A stretch of DNA of 64,000 nt from an uncultured Shimia sp. (GCF_947498095.1 NZ_CANMJE010000006.1:176292-240291); one strand, 5' to 3'. Positions 48,365 to 57,673 are shown, counted from the stretch's first letter. A program made the numbers and translations. The notes: a model not told the origin generated them from the letters alone.

Positions 48365-49006
48365 ATGGCGGCCAACCCAGTAGGGCGCATTATTGAAACG
48401 GATGCTTGCGTGGCCGAGGGCGCAGACTGGCTGATCGCGCATGAGCCGCGCTTTGCCCCTGTGCTGACAAAGTGCGCGCCCTTGCCGTTGCGTCGCCGTT
48501 CGGATGGGTTTGCACAGTTGCTGAGTGCAATAGTCAGCCAGCAGGTCAGCACGGCCTCGGCCGCAGCAATCTGGAAGCGGATGCAGGACGCACGCCTGAC
48601 CGGACCTCGCAAAATTCAATGGGCCAGCGATGACGACCTGCGCGACGTGGGCCTCAGCCGCCAGAAAATCCGCTATGCCCGAGCGCTGGCGGATGCAGGC
48701 ATCAATTACGCGGCCTTGCGGGACCTGCCAGATGATGAGGTGATCGGTACGTTGGTCGCGGTGCCGGGCATTGGCCCTTGGACGGCTGAGGTTTATGCCA
48801 TGTTCTCATTGGGGCGGGCTGATGTCTTTGCCCCCGGAGATCTTGCCCTGCAAGAAGCTGCTCGCATCTTGTTCGACCTGCCCGAGCGCCCCAACGAACG
48901 TGCCTTTCGCAAGATGGCCGAAGACTGGAGCCCGTGGCGGTCGGTTGCGGCGCGCGCGCTTTGGGCCTACTACCGGGTGGCAAAGGACAGGGAAGGGATC
49001 CGATGA
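48365..49006 (+). CDS. DNA-3-methyladenine glycosylase II-type (HhH-GPD) protein
   Basis: The 213-residue protein has the helix-hairpin-helix VAVPGIGPWTAEVYAMFSLG and the following catalytic Asp (FAPGDLALQEA) of the HhH-GPD superfamily; it should excise alkylated purines. FAQLLSAIVSQQVSTASAAAIW is the typical N-terminal helix set. No FeS cysteine loop is seen. It overlaps the hydrolase gene by ATGA. Confidence 0.88.
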   Translation: MAANPVGRIIETDACVAEGADWLIAHEPRFAPVLTKCAPLPLRRRSDGFAQLLSAIVSQQVSTASAAAIWKRMQDARLTGPRKIQWASDDDLRDVGLSRQKIRYARALADAGINYAALRDLPDDEVIGTLVAVPGIGPWTAEVYAMFSLGRADVFAPGDLALQEAARILFDLPERPNERAFRKMAEDWSPWRSVAARALWAYYRVAKDREGIR

Positions 49007-49668
49007 CTCGCGTTTTAACAGCAGGCCGCAAAGAGCCGCTCTCCGGCGACATACGCAGCGTGGTAGTTTTTCTGCATGGCTACGGGGCCAATGGCGCCGA
49101 TCTGATGGGGTTGGCTGATCCTTTGAGCGAGCACTTGCCGGACACGCTGTTTCTGGCGCCGGATGCGCCAGAAAGCATTCCGGGCATGCCTATGGGGCTG
49201 CAATGGTTTCCCATCCCTTGGATTGACGGGTCCTCCGAAGAAGAGAGCGAACGCGGCATGATGGCGGCGGTTGACGATCTGAATGCCTTTCTGGACGCGG
49301 TAATGGTCGACGAAGATGTGCTGCCGGAACAGGTTGTGCTGTTCGGCTTTTCGCAAGGCACCATGATGGCGCTGCACGTCGCGCCGCGTCGCGAGGACGA
49401 AGTGGCTGGAATTGTTGCCTTTTCTGGGCGTCTTTTGTCTCCGGAGTTGTTGAAAGACGAAGCTTTGTGCAAACCGCCGGTGCTGTTGGTACATGGCGAT
49501 CAGGATGATGTGGTGCCGGTGCAATCCTTGCCCGAGGCCGCCGAAGCCCTGCAAAATGCCGGGTTCACGGATGTTTACGCACACATCATGAAAGGCACGG
49601 CCCATGGGATTGCGCCGGATGGGCTTTCGGTTGCGCTGGCCTTTATGCGAGACAAATTGGGACTGTAA
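49003..49668 (+). CDS. Phospholipase/carboxylesterase-family alpha/beta hydrolase
   Basis: The 221 residues match the small carboxylesterase/lysophospholipase group: VFLHGYGANGADL, nucleophile S117 in GFSQGT, acid in HGDQDDVVP and His in GTAHGI. It overlaps the glycosylase stop by ATGA; an earlier in-frame start would run inside that gene. Confidence 0.88.
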   Translation: MTRVLTAGRKEPLSGDIRSVVVFLHGYGANGADLMGLADPLSEHLPDTLFLAPDAPESIPGMPMGLQWFPIPWIDGSSEEESERGMMAAVDDLNAFLDAVMVDEDVLPEQVVLFGFSQGTMMALHVAPRREDEVAGIVAFSGRLLSPELLKDEALCKPPVLLVHGDQDDVVPVQSLPEAAEALQNAGFTDVYAHIMKGTAHGIAPDGLSVALAFMRDKLGL

Positions 49669-49835
49669 CGCCGCCTGACCTCTGCCAAAAAAGTGACAAA
49701 ACTACCATAAACTCGCGTCACGTCTCGAGAATACGCCGGCTCGGCAACATAACGCTTTCTGAGTATGGGTCACTTTGCCTGTGAATGGCAAAGCACATAG
49801 TATTCCGTGTATTGGAGAGACCTTTGGGCCGTTTT

Positions 49836-50762
49836 ATGAATCGCAATCGTTTTGTAAAAGCTTCCAGCATCGCGTTAGGCGCGGGATGCGTCGCACTAAC
49901 GGGTGCCGCGCAGGCTGAAGATCAGACATCGGTGCTCGAGGATCAGCCCACACGACTGATTTCATTCGAGACCGCCAATACCTATGACAAAGGCACTTTG
50001 GAATTGTCGGTTGGACTATCCCAGACCTATTCCAATGACGGCGGCGGTACGGGCAACCAGCTCTATTTCGGCGGCGCGGCCTATGCGGTGTCCGACCGGG
50101 TCACGCTGGGCTTTGACCTCAGCAGTTATCGCGACCCAGTGCTGGACCCGATCAATGGGCTCTTTCCTGACATTCGCATGGAAACCGCTGCGCTTTGGGG
50201 CAAGTTTGGCCTTGTCGAAAGTGGCAATTGGAAAGTGGCGGCGCAGGCATCTGTAGAAAACATCTTTAGTCTGGAGTCCCCACTTTGGGGCGGTGTCCGG
50301 ACCAGCGAGTGGATTGGCTCGCTGAAGGCGCCGATTAGCTATTCGGTCTCGCCGAGCCTTCAGTTCCACTTTACCCCAGCCGTATCGGTCTTTCCTGACA
50401 GCGTTGGCGGGGCAGAGTTTTACGGCACGATCGTAAGCCTTGGGGCAGGGGTGAGTTATCAGCCAAATGAGCGGCTGTCGTTCTTCGGGGCGATCGATAT
50501 GCCGATCAGTGGCAATAACACGATCACCAATACCGGGACTTACGACAAAGTGGCCGTCTGGACCGCGGGGGCACGCTATAACGTCACTCCCAAAGCGGCG
50601 CTTGAGGCCTATGTGACCAACGGTGTTGGGATGACCCCGGCGACAAGTATCCTGACGCATTGGCCAGACGGTGACCGCGTATTGGGTGGGCTTCGGCTGG
50701 TTTATACACCGGACGCCAGTCGTCCTGAAAGCTACCGAGGCGTGCCAAACCCGGTCACATGA
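49836..50762 (+). CDS. Predicted outer-membrane beta-barrel protein, N-terminal part
   Basis: The 308-residue product has a signal peptide (about 1-27, ending GAAQAED) and then alternating hydrophobic/polar strands with many Gly, Tyr and aromatic pairs (LELSVGLSQTY, GYNV-like ends), typical of an outer-membrane barrel. A TTG at 49824 has GGAGAG upstream and may be the start. It stops at TGA after PNPVT, overlapping an open frame that continues the same kind of protein. Family not recognised. Confidence 0.6.
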   Translation: MNRNRFVKASSIALGAGCVALTGAAQAEDQTSVLEDQPTRLISFETANTYDKGTLELSVGLSQTYSNDGGGTGNQLYFGGAAYAVSDRVTLGFDLSSYRDPVLDPINGLFPDIRMETAALWGKFGLVESGNWKVAAQASVENIFSLESPLWGGVRTSEWIGSLKAPISYSVSPSLQFHFTPAVSVFPDSVGGAEFYGTIVSLGAGVSYQPNERLSFFGAIDMPISGNNTITNTGTYDKVAVWTAGARYNVTPKAALEAYVTNGVGMTPATSILTHWPDGDRVLGGLRLVYTPDASRPESYRGVPNPVT

Positions 50763-51388
50763 GCGCCAGCGCATGGTATGGCATGGATAACAACGCCGGT
50801 TTGATGCTGGGCTTCAGCCCGGACCGCGATGCTGAAATCCAATTCATTCTTGAGCAGTTTTCTGACAGTGCGTCTGCACCGGTTGAACCGCTCGTGCCGA
50901 CAACGGACCTGCGTTACATGTTTGGTCCAAAACTGCGGTTCCTTGATCAAAACAACGGAAATGCCATTTCGTTGACAGGTCGGGTGTTGTTTGGACGTCG
51001 AGTTGAGTCAGGAACAAGCTACGGTGTGTTCTTTGCGGAACTGGTGGCCGGGTATAAGCCCAGCAGCGCCTTGTCGTTTACCACGGCGGCCAAGCTCTCG
51101 GCCTTTAGCAGCACGGAAATCGCCGGGCTTGGGTTTGGTGTGAACTATGCGCTATCGGACAAGCTGGAGTTGATCGGTGAGGTCACGCCTGTTGGATTGG
51201 ACGGTGGCGACACGGTTTGGGCCGCTGGCTTGCGGTACAGAATCGGGGACACTGGGCTGATGATGGATTTGCAGGGCACCAACGCGATTGGCCGCGTGGG
51301 TGTCGGCTCGATGATCGCGCAAGACGACCCGCGCTTTGCTCTTACGTTCACCAAGGTGTTTGATCTGCGCGGCGCCAAGTTTTACTAA
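50759..51388 (+). CDS. Beta-barrel segment without signal peptide, probable C-terminal half of the preceding protein
   Basis: The 209 residues continue the barrel pattern (LEQFSDSASAP, GRVLFGRRVESGTSYGVFFAELVAGY, LGFGVNYALSDKLELIGEV) and end in a typical barrel terminus with an aromatic last residue (KFY). It starts mid-strand (MSASAWYGMDNN) and has no signal peptide, so it could not be exported alone. The ATGA overlap couples it to the upstream gene. Most likely it and the upstream gene are one gene with a frame lesion. Confidence 0.55.
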   Translation: MSASAWYGMDNNAGLMLGFSPDRDAEIQFILEQFSDSASAPVEPLVPTTDLRYMFGPKLRFLDQNNGNAISLTGRVLFGRRVESGTSYGVFFAELVAGYKPSSALSFTTAAKLSAFSSTEIAGLGFGVNYALSDKLELIGEVTPVGLDGGDTVWAAGLRYRIGDTGLMMDLQGTNAIGRVGVGSMIAQDDPRFALTFTKVFDLRGAKFY

Positions 51389-51587
51389 ATGCCGTTAGTT
51401 GCCTGAGTTTCAGGCAGTTGCCGCGTTATGTTCCCGTTACAATCCACGCCTAACCTGCCTTTGTGTGGTGCATAGATCGTGAGGCTTGCCAGAGGCGAGA
51501 CACGATATATAGTAGTCACTGAGCCGGGGTGGGACCGCCCGCCTCGTTGCTTCAACAAGAGCAGACGAGCAAGGAACGATTTCAGGC

Positions 51588-52172
51588 ATGGACGGCGATT
51601 TCAGATCCGATTTTGTCAGGCAACCCGCCGGCACGCGCCATCACCCGGCGCTGGTGTTAAATGCAGACTACAGACCGCTTTCATATTATCCGTTATCTCT
51701 CTGGCCCTGGCAGGACGCAATCAAGGCGGCTTACATGGACAGGGTCGACATCGTGGCGGAATATGATGCGGTGGTCAGAAGTCCGAGTACCGAGATCAGG
51801 ATCCCCAGTGTGGTTGTCCTGAAAGACTATGTAAAACCTCAAAAGCGCGTGGCCTTCACGCGCTTTAATTTATTTCTAAGGGATGAATTTCGCTGTCAGT
51901 ACTGTGGAGGCAAGGGCGACTTGACCTTTGATCACGTGGTACCGCGTGCGGCAGGCGGGGTTACAAGCTGGCAAAACGTTGTCGCGGCCTGTAGCCCGTG
52001 TAACCTTAAAAAAGGGTCCAAATCCCTGCACCGGACGGGCATGCATTTGCGCAAACCACCGCGCCAGCCCGGCGCGGAAGAGCTGCGCAATACGGGGCGA
52101 AAGTTCCCGCCGAACTATCTGCATGATAGCTGGATGGATTTCCTTTATTGGGACGCCGAACTCGAGGCCTGA
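51588..52172 (+). CDS. HNH endonuclease family protein
   Basis: The 194-residue protein has a zinc-HNH domain: C103 and C106 (RCQYCG), the catalytic FDHVVPR with H116, and C135/C138 (CSPCN) with N130. The conserved N-terminal half (LVLNADYRPLSYYPLSLWPW) is typical of a widespread housekeeping HNH protein group rather than a homing enzyme. Role unknown. Confidence 0.85.
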   Translation: MDGDFRSDFVRQPAGTRHHPALVLNADYRPLSYYPLSLWPWQDAIKAAYMDRVDIVAEYDAVVRSPSTEIRIPSVVVLKDYVKPQKRVAFTRFNLFLRDEFRCQYCGGKGDLTFDHVVPRAAGGVTSWQNVVAACSPCNLKKGSKSLHRTGMHLRKPPRQPGAEELRNTGRKFPPNYLHDSWMDFLYWDAELEA

Positions 52173-52189
52173 CGGGCGTTCAGACGCAT

Positions 52190-53107
52190 TTAGTCTGTTT
52201 TCAGTGTTTGCATGATGCGTTCAGCCTCGTGGCGCAGCGCTTGCGCAAGAATGTCGCTGCCCGGGCGCGGCTCAAAGGCGGCAGGTTGGATCAGGGAAAT
52301 CGTCCGCACAGCCCCCGGCATATCGACCCGCCGCAGCACGATGTCGTCGGCGTGTTGCGCCTCGGCTGCCGCGTAAAGGCGGGGCAGGATCGACACACCC
52401 CCTCCGGCTGAGGCCATGAGACGGATGGCGGCGAGGCTGGTGCCCTCGTATTCGTCCGGCACCTGCGCGTTGGCGGCGGCGGCCATTTCCACAACAATGC
52501 CCGACAGACGATGGCGCGGCCCAAGGGTTAGCAGACTGCGCCCGGTCAAATCCGTTGGCGTGATGGGATCCCGGCTGGTGGCAAGAATATCCTCGCGCGC
52601 CACGCCAGCCCAAAGAGTTTCGCGAAACAGGGGGGTCTGAAGCGTGCCGGGGTGATCCTCAGGCGTCGATAGGATCATATCAAGCCGCCCGCTGCGGAGA
52701 CCCTGTTCGAGATCATCCGTGGCCTCTTCCCGGATCACCAACCGGAAATCCGGATGATCTCGGTGCAGGCGCCGCACCACACCCGGTAAAAGGTAGGGGC
52801 CAATTGAGGGCAGGACACCGAGGCGCAGACGGCCCTGAAAGATACCATCGCCGGTGATTGAGGCGCGCAAGTCCTCAACTTCATTCAGGATACGGCGGGC
52901 GCGGCGTACGATGTCGACGCCAGCCTGCGTCAGAGTCGCGCCGTGGCGGCCCCGGTTGAAAATGCGTGCCCCCAGATCGGCCTCGGCTTCGGCGATCTGC
53001 GCCGAGAGGCTGGGCTGGCTCACACTCAACCGCTCAGCCGCCTGACCAAAGCGGCCCGCGTCGGCCACTTCGATGATGTATTGCAGCTGGCGAAGGGTTG
53101 GGCGCAT
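52190..53107 (-). CDS. LysR-family regulator, OxyR-like but without cysteines
   Basis: The 305 residues have the LysR helix-turn-helix (RQLQYIIEVADAGRFGQAAERLSVSQPSLSAQI) and the effector domain. Sequence similarity points to the OxyR group, but no cysteine occurs anywhere, so the OxyR disulphide switch is impossible. It is divergent from an SbtA-type transporter gene, and an OxyR-like operator lies between them, so it likely controls that gene by another ligand. Confidence 0.88.
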   Translation of the reverse strand: MRPTLRQLQYIIEVADAGRFGQAAERLSVSQPSLSAQIAEAEADLGARIFNRGRHGATLTQAGVDIVRRARRILNEVEDLRASITGDGIFQGRLRLGVLPSIGPYLLPGVVRRLHRDHPDFRLVIREEATDDLEQGLRSGRLDMILSTPEDHPGTLQTPLFRETLWAGVAREDILATSRDPITPTDLTGRSLLTLGPRHRLSGIVVEMAAAANAQVPDEYEGTSLAAIRLMASAGGGVSILPRLYAAAEAQHADDIVLRRVDMPGAVRTISLIQPAAFEPRPGSDILAQALRHEAERIMQTLKTD

Positions 53108-53124
53108 CTCTGGGTTTTCAATGC

Positions 53125-53161
53125 ATAGTCAAAAGCTATGAAAAACTCAGTTTATATATAT
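53125..53161 (+). promoter_or_regulatory. OxyR-like operator between LysR and sbtA-like genes
   Basis: ATAG-N7-CTAT (53125-53139) is an exact OxyR/LysR half-operator. After 7 bp a second, weaker half TCAG-N7-ATAT (53147-53161) keeps the inner T and A of the consensus ATAGnTnnnAnCTAT. Confidence 0.6.
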
Positions 53162-53225
53162 TTTACTCTGAACCGTTGGCAAGACATATCCCCCACAGAC
53201 AAAAAAACGTGTTTCGGAGAATAAT

Positions 53226-54197
53226 ATGGACAGTGCTCTTTCAATGCTGGCGGACAATCTTTTGGTCCCCACAATCCTGTTTTTTGTGCTTGGATTGGTG
53301 GCGGCGGTGATGCGCAGCGATCTGTCAATTCCGGTTGGCGCCGCCAATGTGATGTCGATCTACCTGCTGTTCGCCATTGGGTTCAAAGGCGGAGTGAGTG
53401 TCTCGGACTCGGGCGCATCGGTCAAATTGTTCGCAACCATGGCCGCTGGTGCGGTTTTGTCCTTCGTGATGCCCTTTCTGGCCTATGCCTTATTGCGCGC
53501 CATGACCAATCTCACGCGGTTGGACGCTGCGGCTGTGGCGGGTCACTATGGATCGATTTCGATTGTGACATTCGTTACCGCCGTCAACTTGTTGCAAACA
53601 AATGGTATTTCGTTCGAGGGCTACATGGTGGCCGTGGCCGCGGTGATGGAGGTTCCGGCAATCCTGTCTGCGCTTTGGCTGGTCGCGCGCGGTCGTTCGG
53701 GGACTCAGTTAGATGCCAAACTGATGCGGGATATTCTGGCCAATGGGTCCATCGTTCTGCTGGTTGGCGCCTTTCTGATCGGGGCGGTGACGGGCAAGCC
53801 GGGCCTTGCGCAGATTGACCACTTTATCGTGGTGCCATTTACCGGTGTCTTGTGCTTGTTCCTGCTCGATATGGGGCTGAACGCGGGTCGCAGCTTGATG
53901 GAAAACCGTCGCGAGATCACGTTGGGCCTCGTGGCCTTTGGCTGCGTCATGCCGGTGGCAGGCAGCCTTTTGGGCTTTGGTCTTGCGGCGCTGGTCGGGC
54001 TGTCACAGGGCGGCACATTCCTGTTCATGACGCTGGCGGCGTCAGCTTCGTATATCGCTGTACCCGCAGCCATGCGGATCGCTGTTCCCGAGGCCAAGGC
54101 AGGAGTTTACCTCTCTGCCGCCCTCGGGGTTACCTTTCCGTTCAACCTGACGATTGGCCTGCCGCTCTATGCGTGGATCGCCAATTGCGTCGTCTAA
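53226..54197 (+). CDS. SbtA-type sodium-dependent bicarbonate transporter family permease
   Basis: The 323 residues are nearly all hydrophobic (about ten helices) with the family blocks MSIYLLFAIGFKGGVSVS, AAAVAGHYGSISIVTFVTAV and VMEVPAILSALWL. Cyanobacterial SbtA imports bicarbonate with sodium; noncyanobacterial members are less studied. No partner SbtB-like PII gene is present. GGAG stands 9 bp before the ATG. Confidence 0.85.
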   Translation: MDSALSMLADNLLVPTILFFVLGLVAAVMRSDLSIPVGAANVMSIYLLFAIGFKGGVSVSDSGASVKLFATMAAGAVLSFVMPFLAYALLRAMTNLTRLDAAAVAGHYGSISIVTFVTAVNLLQTNGISFEGYMVAVAAVMEVPAILSALWLVARGRSGTQLDAKLMRDILANGSIVLLVGAFLIGAVTGKPGLAQIDHFIVVPFTGVLCLFLLDMGLNAGRSLMENRREITLGLVAFGCVMPVAGSLLGFGLAALVGLSQGGTFLFMTLAASASYIAVPAAMRIAVPEAKAGVYLSAALGVTFPFNLTIGLPLYAWIANCVV

Positions 54198-54230
54198 GCC
54201 CGTGCAGTGGCGGAGCTTGCCCCGCCGAAG

Positions 54231-55277
54231 TCACGCCTTGGCGCGCTGCAACATGCCAAACAGGTCGCGCGGATCATCAGGATCGGCCAGTAGGTCAAGG
54301 TCGTAGTGATAGGGGGTGTCTTTGACCTTATCGCGGATGTAACGCAGTGCTGAGAAGTCCTCGATGGCGAAACCAACCGAGTCAAACAGGGTAATCTGAC
54401 GGTCGCTGGTGCGGCCCGGGGTCTGTCCGGTGACCACTTTCCAGAACTCCGTGACTTCAAAACTCTCGTCCATCTGCTGAATTTCGCCTTCAACGCGGGT
54501 TTGGGGCGGAAACTCGACAAACACATCCGAGCGATTGAGGATGCCGCTGGCAAGTTCTGTTTTGCCGGGGCAGTCGCCGCCGATCGCGTTGATATGCACA
54601 CCTGCGCCGACCATGTTGTCGCTGAGGATCGTGGCGTTTTGCTTGTCGGCCGTGCAGGTGGTCAGGATTTGCGCGCCCTGGATGGCCTCTTCGGGGGTGG
54701 TGCAGATCACCGTTTTCAAACCCGTTTGTGCAAGGTTTGCCGCACATTTCTCGGAAGCGGCACGGTCTTTGTCATAAAGACGGATGGTCTCGACGCAGCA
54801 AATGGCCTTCATCGCGAGGCTTTGGAATTCAGATTGTGCGCCATTTCCGATCATTGCCATGGTCGTAGAGTTCTTTGGTGCCAGATATTTAGCGACCATT
54901 GCTGATGTGGCGGCCGTGCGCAGAGCGGTCAGAATTGTCATCTCGGTCAGCAGCACCGGATAGCCCGTGTAGACATCTGCCAACAGGCCAAAGGCCGTCA
55001 CAGTTTGCAAGCCCTCAGCAGTGTTCTTGGGGTGGCCGTTGACGTATTTGAAACCGTAAGCCTCACCGTCCGAGGTGGGCATCAATTCGATCACACCAAC
55101 GTCGGAGTGCGAGGCGACACGCGGGGTCTTGTCGAACAGCTCCCAGCGGTGAAAGTCGGATTCGATATATTCGGCGAGGTCGCGCAACATGTCTCCGACG
55201 CCGATATGGTGGATCAGGCGCATCATGTTGTCGACGCTGACGAAGGGGACGAGGGCTTTGTCGGAGGGGGTGTTCAT
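54231..55277 (-). CDS. ocd: Ornithine cyclodeaminase
   Basis: Ocd converts ornithine to proline and ammonia with NAD. The 348-residue protein has the mu-crystallin fold with GYPVLLTEMTILTALRTAATSAMVAKYLAPKN and the Rossmann MAMIGNGAQSEFQ. It is last in the arginase-ctlX-ocd run, overlapping ctlX by ATGA, and gives proline as the end product of arginine breakdown. Confidence 0.92.
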   Translation of the reverse strand: MNTPSDKALVPFVSVDNMMRLIHHIGVGDMLRDLAEYIESDFHRWELFDKTPRVASHSDVGVIELMPTSDGEAYGFKYVNGHPKNTAEGLQTVTAFGLLADVYTGYPVLLTEMTILTALRTAATSAMVAKYLAPKNSTTMAMIGNGAQSEFQSLAMKAICCVETIRLYDKDRAASEKCAANLAQTGLKTVICTTPEEAIQGAQILTTCTADKQNATILSDNMVGAGVHINAIGGDCPGKTELASGILNRSDVFVEFPPQTRVEGEIQQMDESFEVTEFWKVVTGQTPGRTSDRQITLFDSVGFAIEDFSALRYIRDKVKDTPYHYDLDLLADPDDPRDLFGMLQRAKA

Positions 55278-56206
55278 GACGGGGTCCTTTCGGTGCGGCG
55301 GGTCAGGTGAATGCCCGCGAGCATGCAGCGGACCGAGCCGCCAGCAGTTTCAATGGTGGGGATGTCCAGCGGCAGGGGCTGGGCGGATTTATCAATAATT
55401 TCAACTTGTTGCGGGGTCAGGCTACGCAATGCGCGCGAGGAAAGCGCAAGGACACGGGTGGTCCCGGTCAGCTCCATCGCATTGCCCGCAAATTCGCCGA
55501 TTTGGGCGTGGCTAAGGTCGATCACTTGGCGTCCCGACTGTTCCAGCCGTTCGGCCACTGTGCGGCGACGGTCAGGGTCTATGATCATATCAAGGCAGAC
55601 CAGCGCATAGTCGGTGCCAATGCCCATCAGCACATTGGTGTGATAGACATCGCGCCCTTGGGCGTCGCGTGCCCGAAACGCGATGGGCTCATAGTTGAAA
55701 TGGGTGCAGAAGCGCTCTAGCAGCACCGGATCAGCACGATTGGATTGCACTGTGTAGGCTATGCGCCCGATGTGGTCCAAAACCATCGCGCCTGTGCCTT
55801 CAAGCGCGAGCCCGTCCTGTTCAAGGCCAGAATAGTCGATCACATCCTGCACGCGATAATCCCGTTTCAGCATCTCGATGACATCCGAACGGCGTTCCAT
55901 ACGGCGGTTGGGAGCGAACATTGGATAGATCGCCACATGGCCTCCGGTATGGGTGGAAAACCAGTTGTTCGGAAACACGCTGTCGGGGGTGTCCGTGCCG
56001 GTGTCGTCAAACACGTGCACGATCACGCCCGCCTTGCGCAGACGCGCTACAGCGGTGTCGAACTCGGCCAACGCGGCCTCGGAGGTGGCGTCGGCAGATC
56101 GGTTTGACAGCGTCTGGAACGCGTTGTCGTCGCGGGTTTCCGGATTGGAACAGAAATGGTGGGGCCGGATCATCACCACCGCGTCTGGCGCCTGCAGCAT
56201 CTGCAT
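55274..56206 (-). CDS. ctlX: Citrulline ureidase-type hydrolase CtlX (amidinotransferase family)
   Basis: CtlX-type enzymes split citrulline to ornithine, carbon dioxide and ammonia. The 310-residue protein has the guanidine-group hydrolase fold with FPNNWFSTHTGG near 78, EGTGAMVLDH near 133 and a C-terminal catalytic Cys at about 294 (SVRCMLAG). It shares a base with the arginase stop and overlaps ocd by ATGA, so three genes feed ornithine. Confidence 0.85.
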   Translation of the reverse strand: MQMLQAPDAVVMIRPHHFCSNPETRDDNAFQTLSNRSADATSEAALAEFDTAVARLRKAGVIVHVFDDTGTDTPDSVFPNNWFSTHTGGHVAIYPMFAPNRRMERRSDVIEMLKRDYRVQDVIDYSGLEQDGLALEGTGAMVLDHIGRIAYTVQSNRADPVLLERFCTHFNYEPIAFRARDAQGRDVYHTNVLMGIGTDYALVCLDMIIDPDRRRTVAERLEQSGRQVIDLSHAQIGEFAGNAMELTGTTRVLALSSRALRSLTPQQVEIIDKSAQPLPLDIPTIETAGGSVRCMLAGIHLTRRTERTPS

Positions 56207-57129
56207 CAGTAGCTCCGGGTGACGCGATCAAAGATGCGACGTCCCAGCCCCGAGGCGGCCAGGTCGACCATCAGCTTGGCCGTGCGTCCACGCGTGTCCA
56301 GGAACGGGTTCAACTCGACCAGATCCATCGAGGTCATGAGGTTGGAGTCATGCAGCATTTCCATCACCAGATGCGCCTCGCGGACCGTGGCGCCGCCGGG
56401 GACGGTGGTGCCAACGGCGGGGGCGACATCGGGGTCAAGAAAATCTACATCAAGGCTGACGTGGAGCATGCCACCCGCCGCCGCAACGCGGTCAAGAAAG
56501 GCTTGGAGAGGCTTGGCAATGCCGTGCTCGTCGATTTCGCGCATGTCGTGGCGATGGATGTGGCTGTCTTGCAGGGCCGCACGTTCCGCGTCATCCACCG
56601 AACGCAGGCCAATGATACAGATATGATCTTCGGGAACCGGGTTGGTTACGGATGGGAACCCATCAAACCCGTCTCGACCGGCAAAATAGGCCACAGGCGT
56701 GCCGTGCAGGTTGCCGCTATCGCTGCTTTCCATGGTGTGAAAGTCGCTATGCGCATCCAGCCAGAGCACGAACTGAGGACGGTTTTCACGCGCGGCGTGA
56801 TTGGCGACACCGCGAACCGTGCCTGCCGACAGGCTGTGATCGCCGCCCATGAAGATCGGAAAGCCCTCGGACATGGCCGCCTCAGCAGCATCGCTGAGGG
56901 CTTTGGTCCAGGCGATAGTCTCATTCACCGCATGCACCGGGTGGTCAGGTTGGTCGCCGTTGTGCGGGGCCGGGGCCAAGTTTCCGCGATCCTCAACCTT
57001 GTGGCCAAGATCCGTCAGTGTTTCGGCCAAATTGGCAGTGCGGTAGGCATCCGGGCCCATTAGGCAGCCGCGTCGGCGCTTGCCGGAATCCACAGGGGCG
57101 CCGATGAGAATACAGGTTTTGAGGGTCAT
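56206..57129 (-). CDS. rocF: Arginase
   Basis: Arginase gives ornithine and urea from arginine. The 307 residues carry the Mn-binding motifs GGDHSLSAG, DAHSDFHT and SLDVDFLDPDVAPAVGT and the start LIGAPVDSGKRRRGC. It heads the arginase-ctlX-ocd operon and is divergent from an Lrp-type regulator (118 bp between starts). Confidence 0.93.
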   Translation of the reverse strand: MTLKTCILIGAPVDSGKRRRGCLMGPDAYRTANLAETLTDLGHKVEDRGNLAPAPHNGDQPDHPVHAVNETIAWTKALSDAAEAAMSEGFPIFMGGDHSLSAGTVRGVANHAARENRPQFVLWLDAHSDFHTMESSDSGNLHGTPVAYFAGRDGFDGFPSVTNPVPEDHICIIGLRSVDDAERAALQDSHIHRHDMREIDEHGIAKPLQAFLDRVAAAGGMLHVSLDVDFLDPDVAPAVGTTVPGGATVREAHLVMEMLHDSNLMTSMDLVELNPFLDTRGRTAKLMVDLAASGLGRRIFDRVTRSY

Positions 57130-57247
57130 GATTTTGTCCGTCGCGTTGTCGTTTCTTGCAAAATGATTTCGAAATGTGTTGATTAAAACCCAGCAATTTG
57201 CTCAATACGGGCGCAAGACTCACAAAACGAAAGCATTTGGTGTCAAA

Positions 57248-57673
57248 ATGGACAATCTGGATTGCAAGCTGATTTCCGCGCTTCGCCATGACGCGCGTGC
57301 GTCTTTGTCTGATCTCGCCATCTTGTTGGGCGTGTCGCGGACCACGGTGCGTGGGCGCATCGATCGCTTGCGCGAACGCGGTGATATCGTCGGGTTCACC
57401 GTTGTGTTGAAGCAAGACGCCCACACGGACGCGGTGAGCGGGTTGATGATGATCGGCATCGAAGGTCGCGGAGCAGACCGGGTGACACGGCAGTTGAATG
57501 GCTTAACCGAAGTGCGGGCGATCCATTCGACCAATGGCCGTTGGGACCTGATCGTTGAGTTGGGCACGGACACGCTGGAAGAGTTGGATGCGGTCTTGGG
57601 CCGCATCCGTCGGTTGGAAGGTGTCAGCACCAGCGAGACCAACTTGCTGTTGGCAACAAAAAAGTCCGGTTAG
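57248..57673 (+). CDS. Lrp/AsnC-family transcriptional regulator
   Basis: The 141 residues have the Lrp helix-turn-helix (DNLDCKLISALRHDARASLSDLAILLGVSRTTVRGRIDRL is the span of about 1-41) and the RAM effector domain with GLTEVRAIHSTNGRWDLIVEL. It is divergent from the arginase operon and likely activates it in response to arginine or ornithine. The ATG at 57248 is preferred to an earlier start at 57176. Confidence 0.88.
   Translation: MDNLDCKLISALRHDARASLSDLAILLGVSRTTVRGRIDRLRERGDIVGFTVVLKQDAHTDAVSGLMMIGIEGRGADRVTRQLNGLTEVRAIHSTNGRWDLIVELGTDTLEELDAVLGRIRRLEGVSTSETNLLLATKKSG

Noticed and set aside
51500..51515. NrdR-like box (acacgatatatagtag) before the HNH gene
   Set aside because: It matches 13 of 16 positions, but no partner box is at the needed spacing and the gene has no RNR link.
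55921..57063. 380-codon + strand frame over ctlX and rocF
   Set aside because: It is antisense to two motif-rich enzymes and has no recognisable domain.
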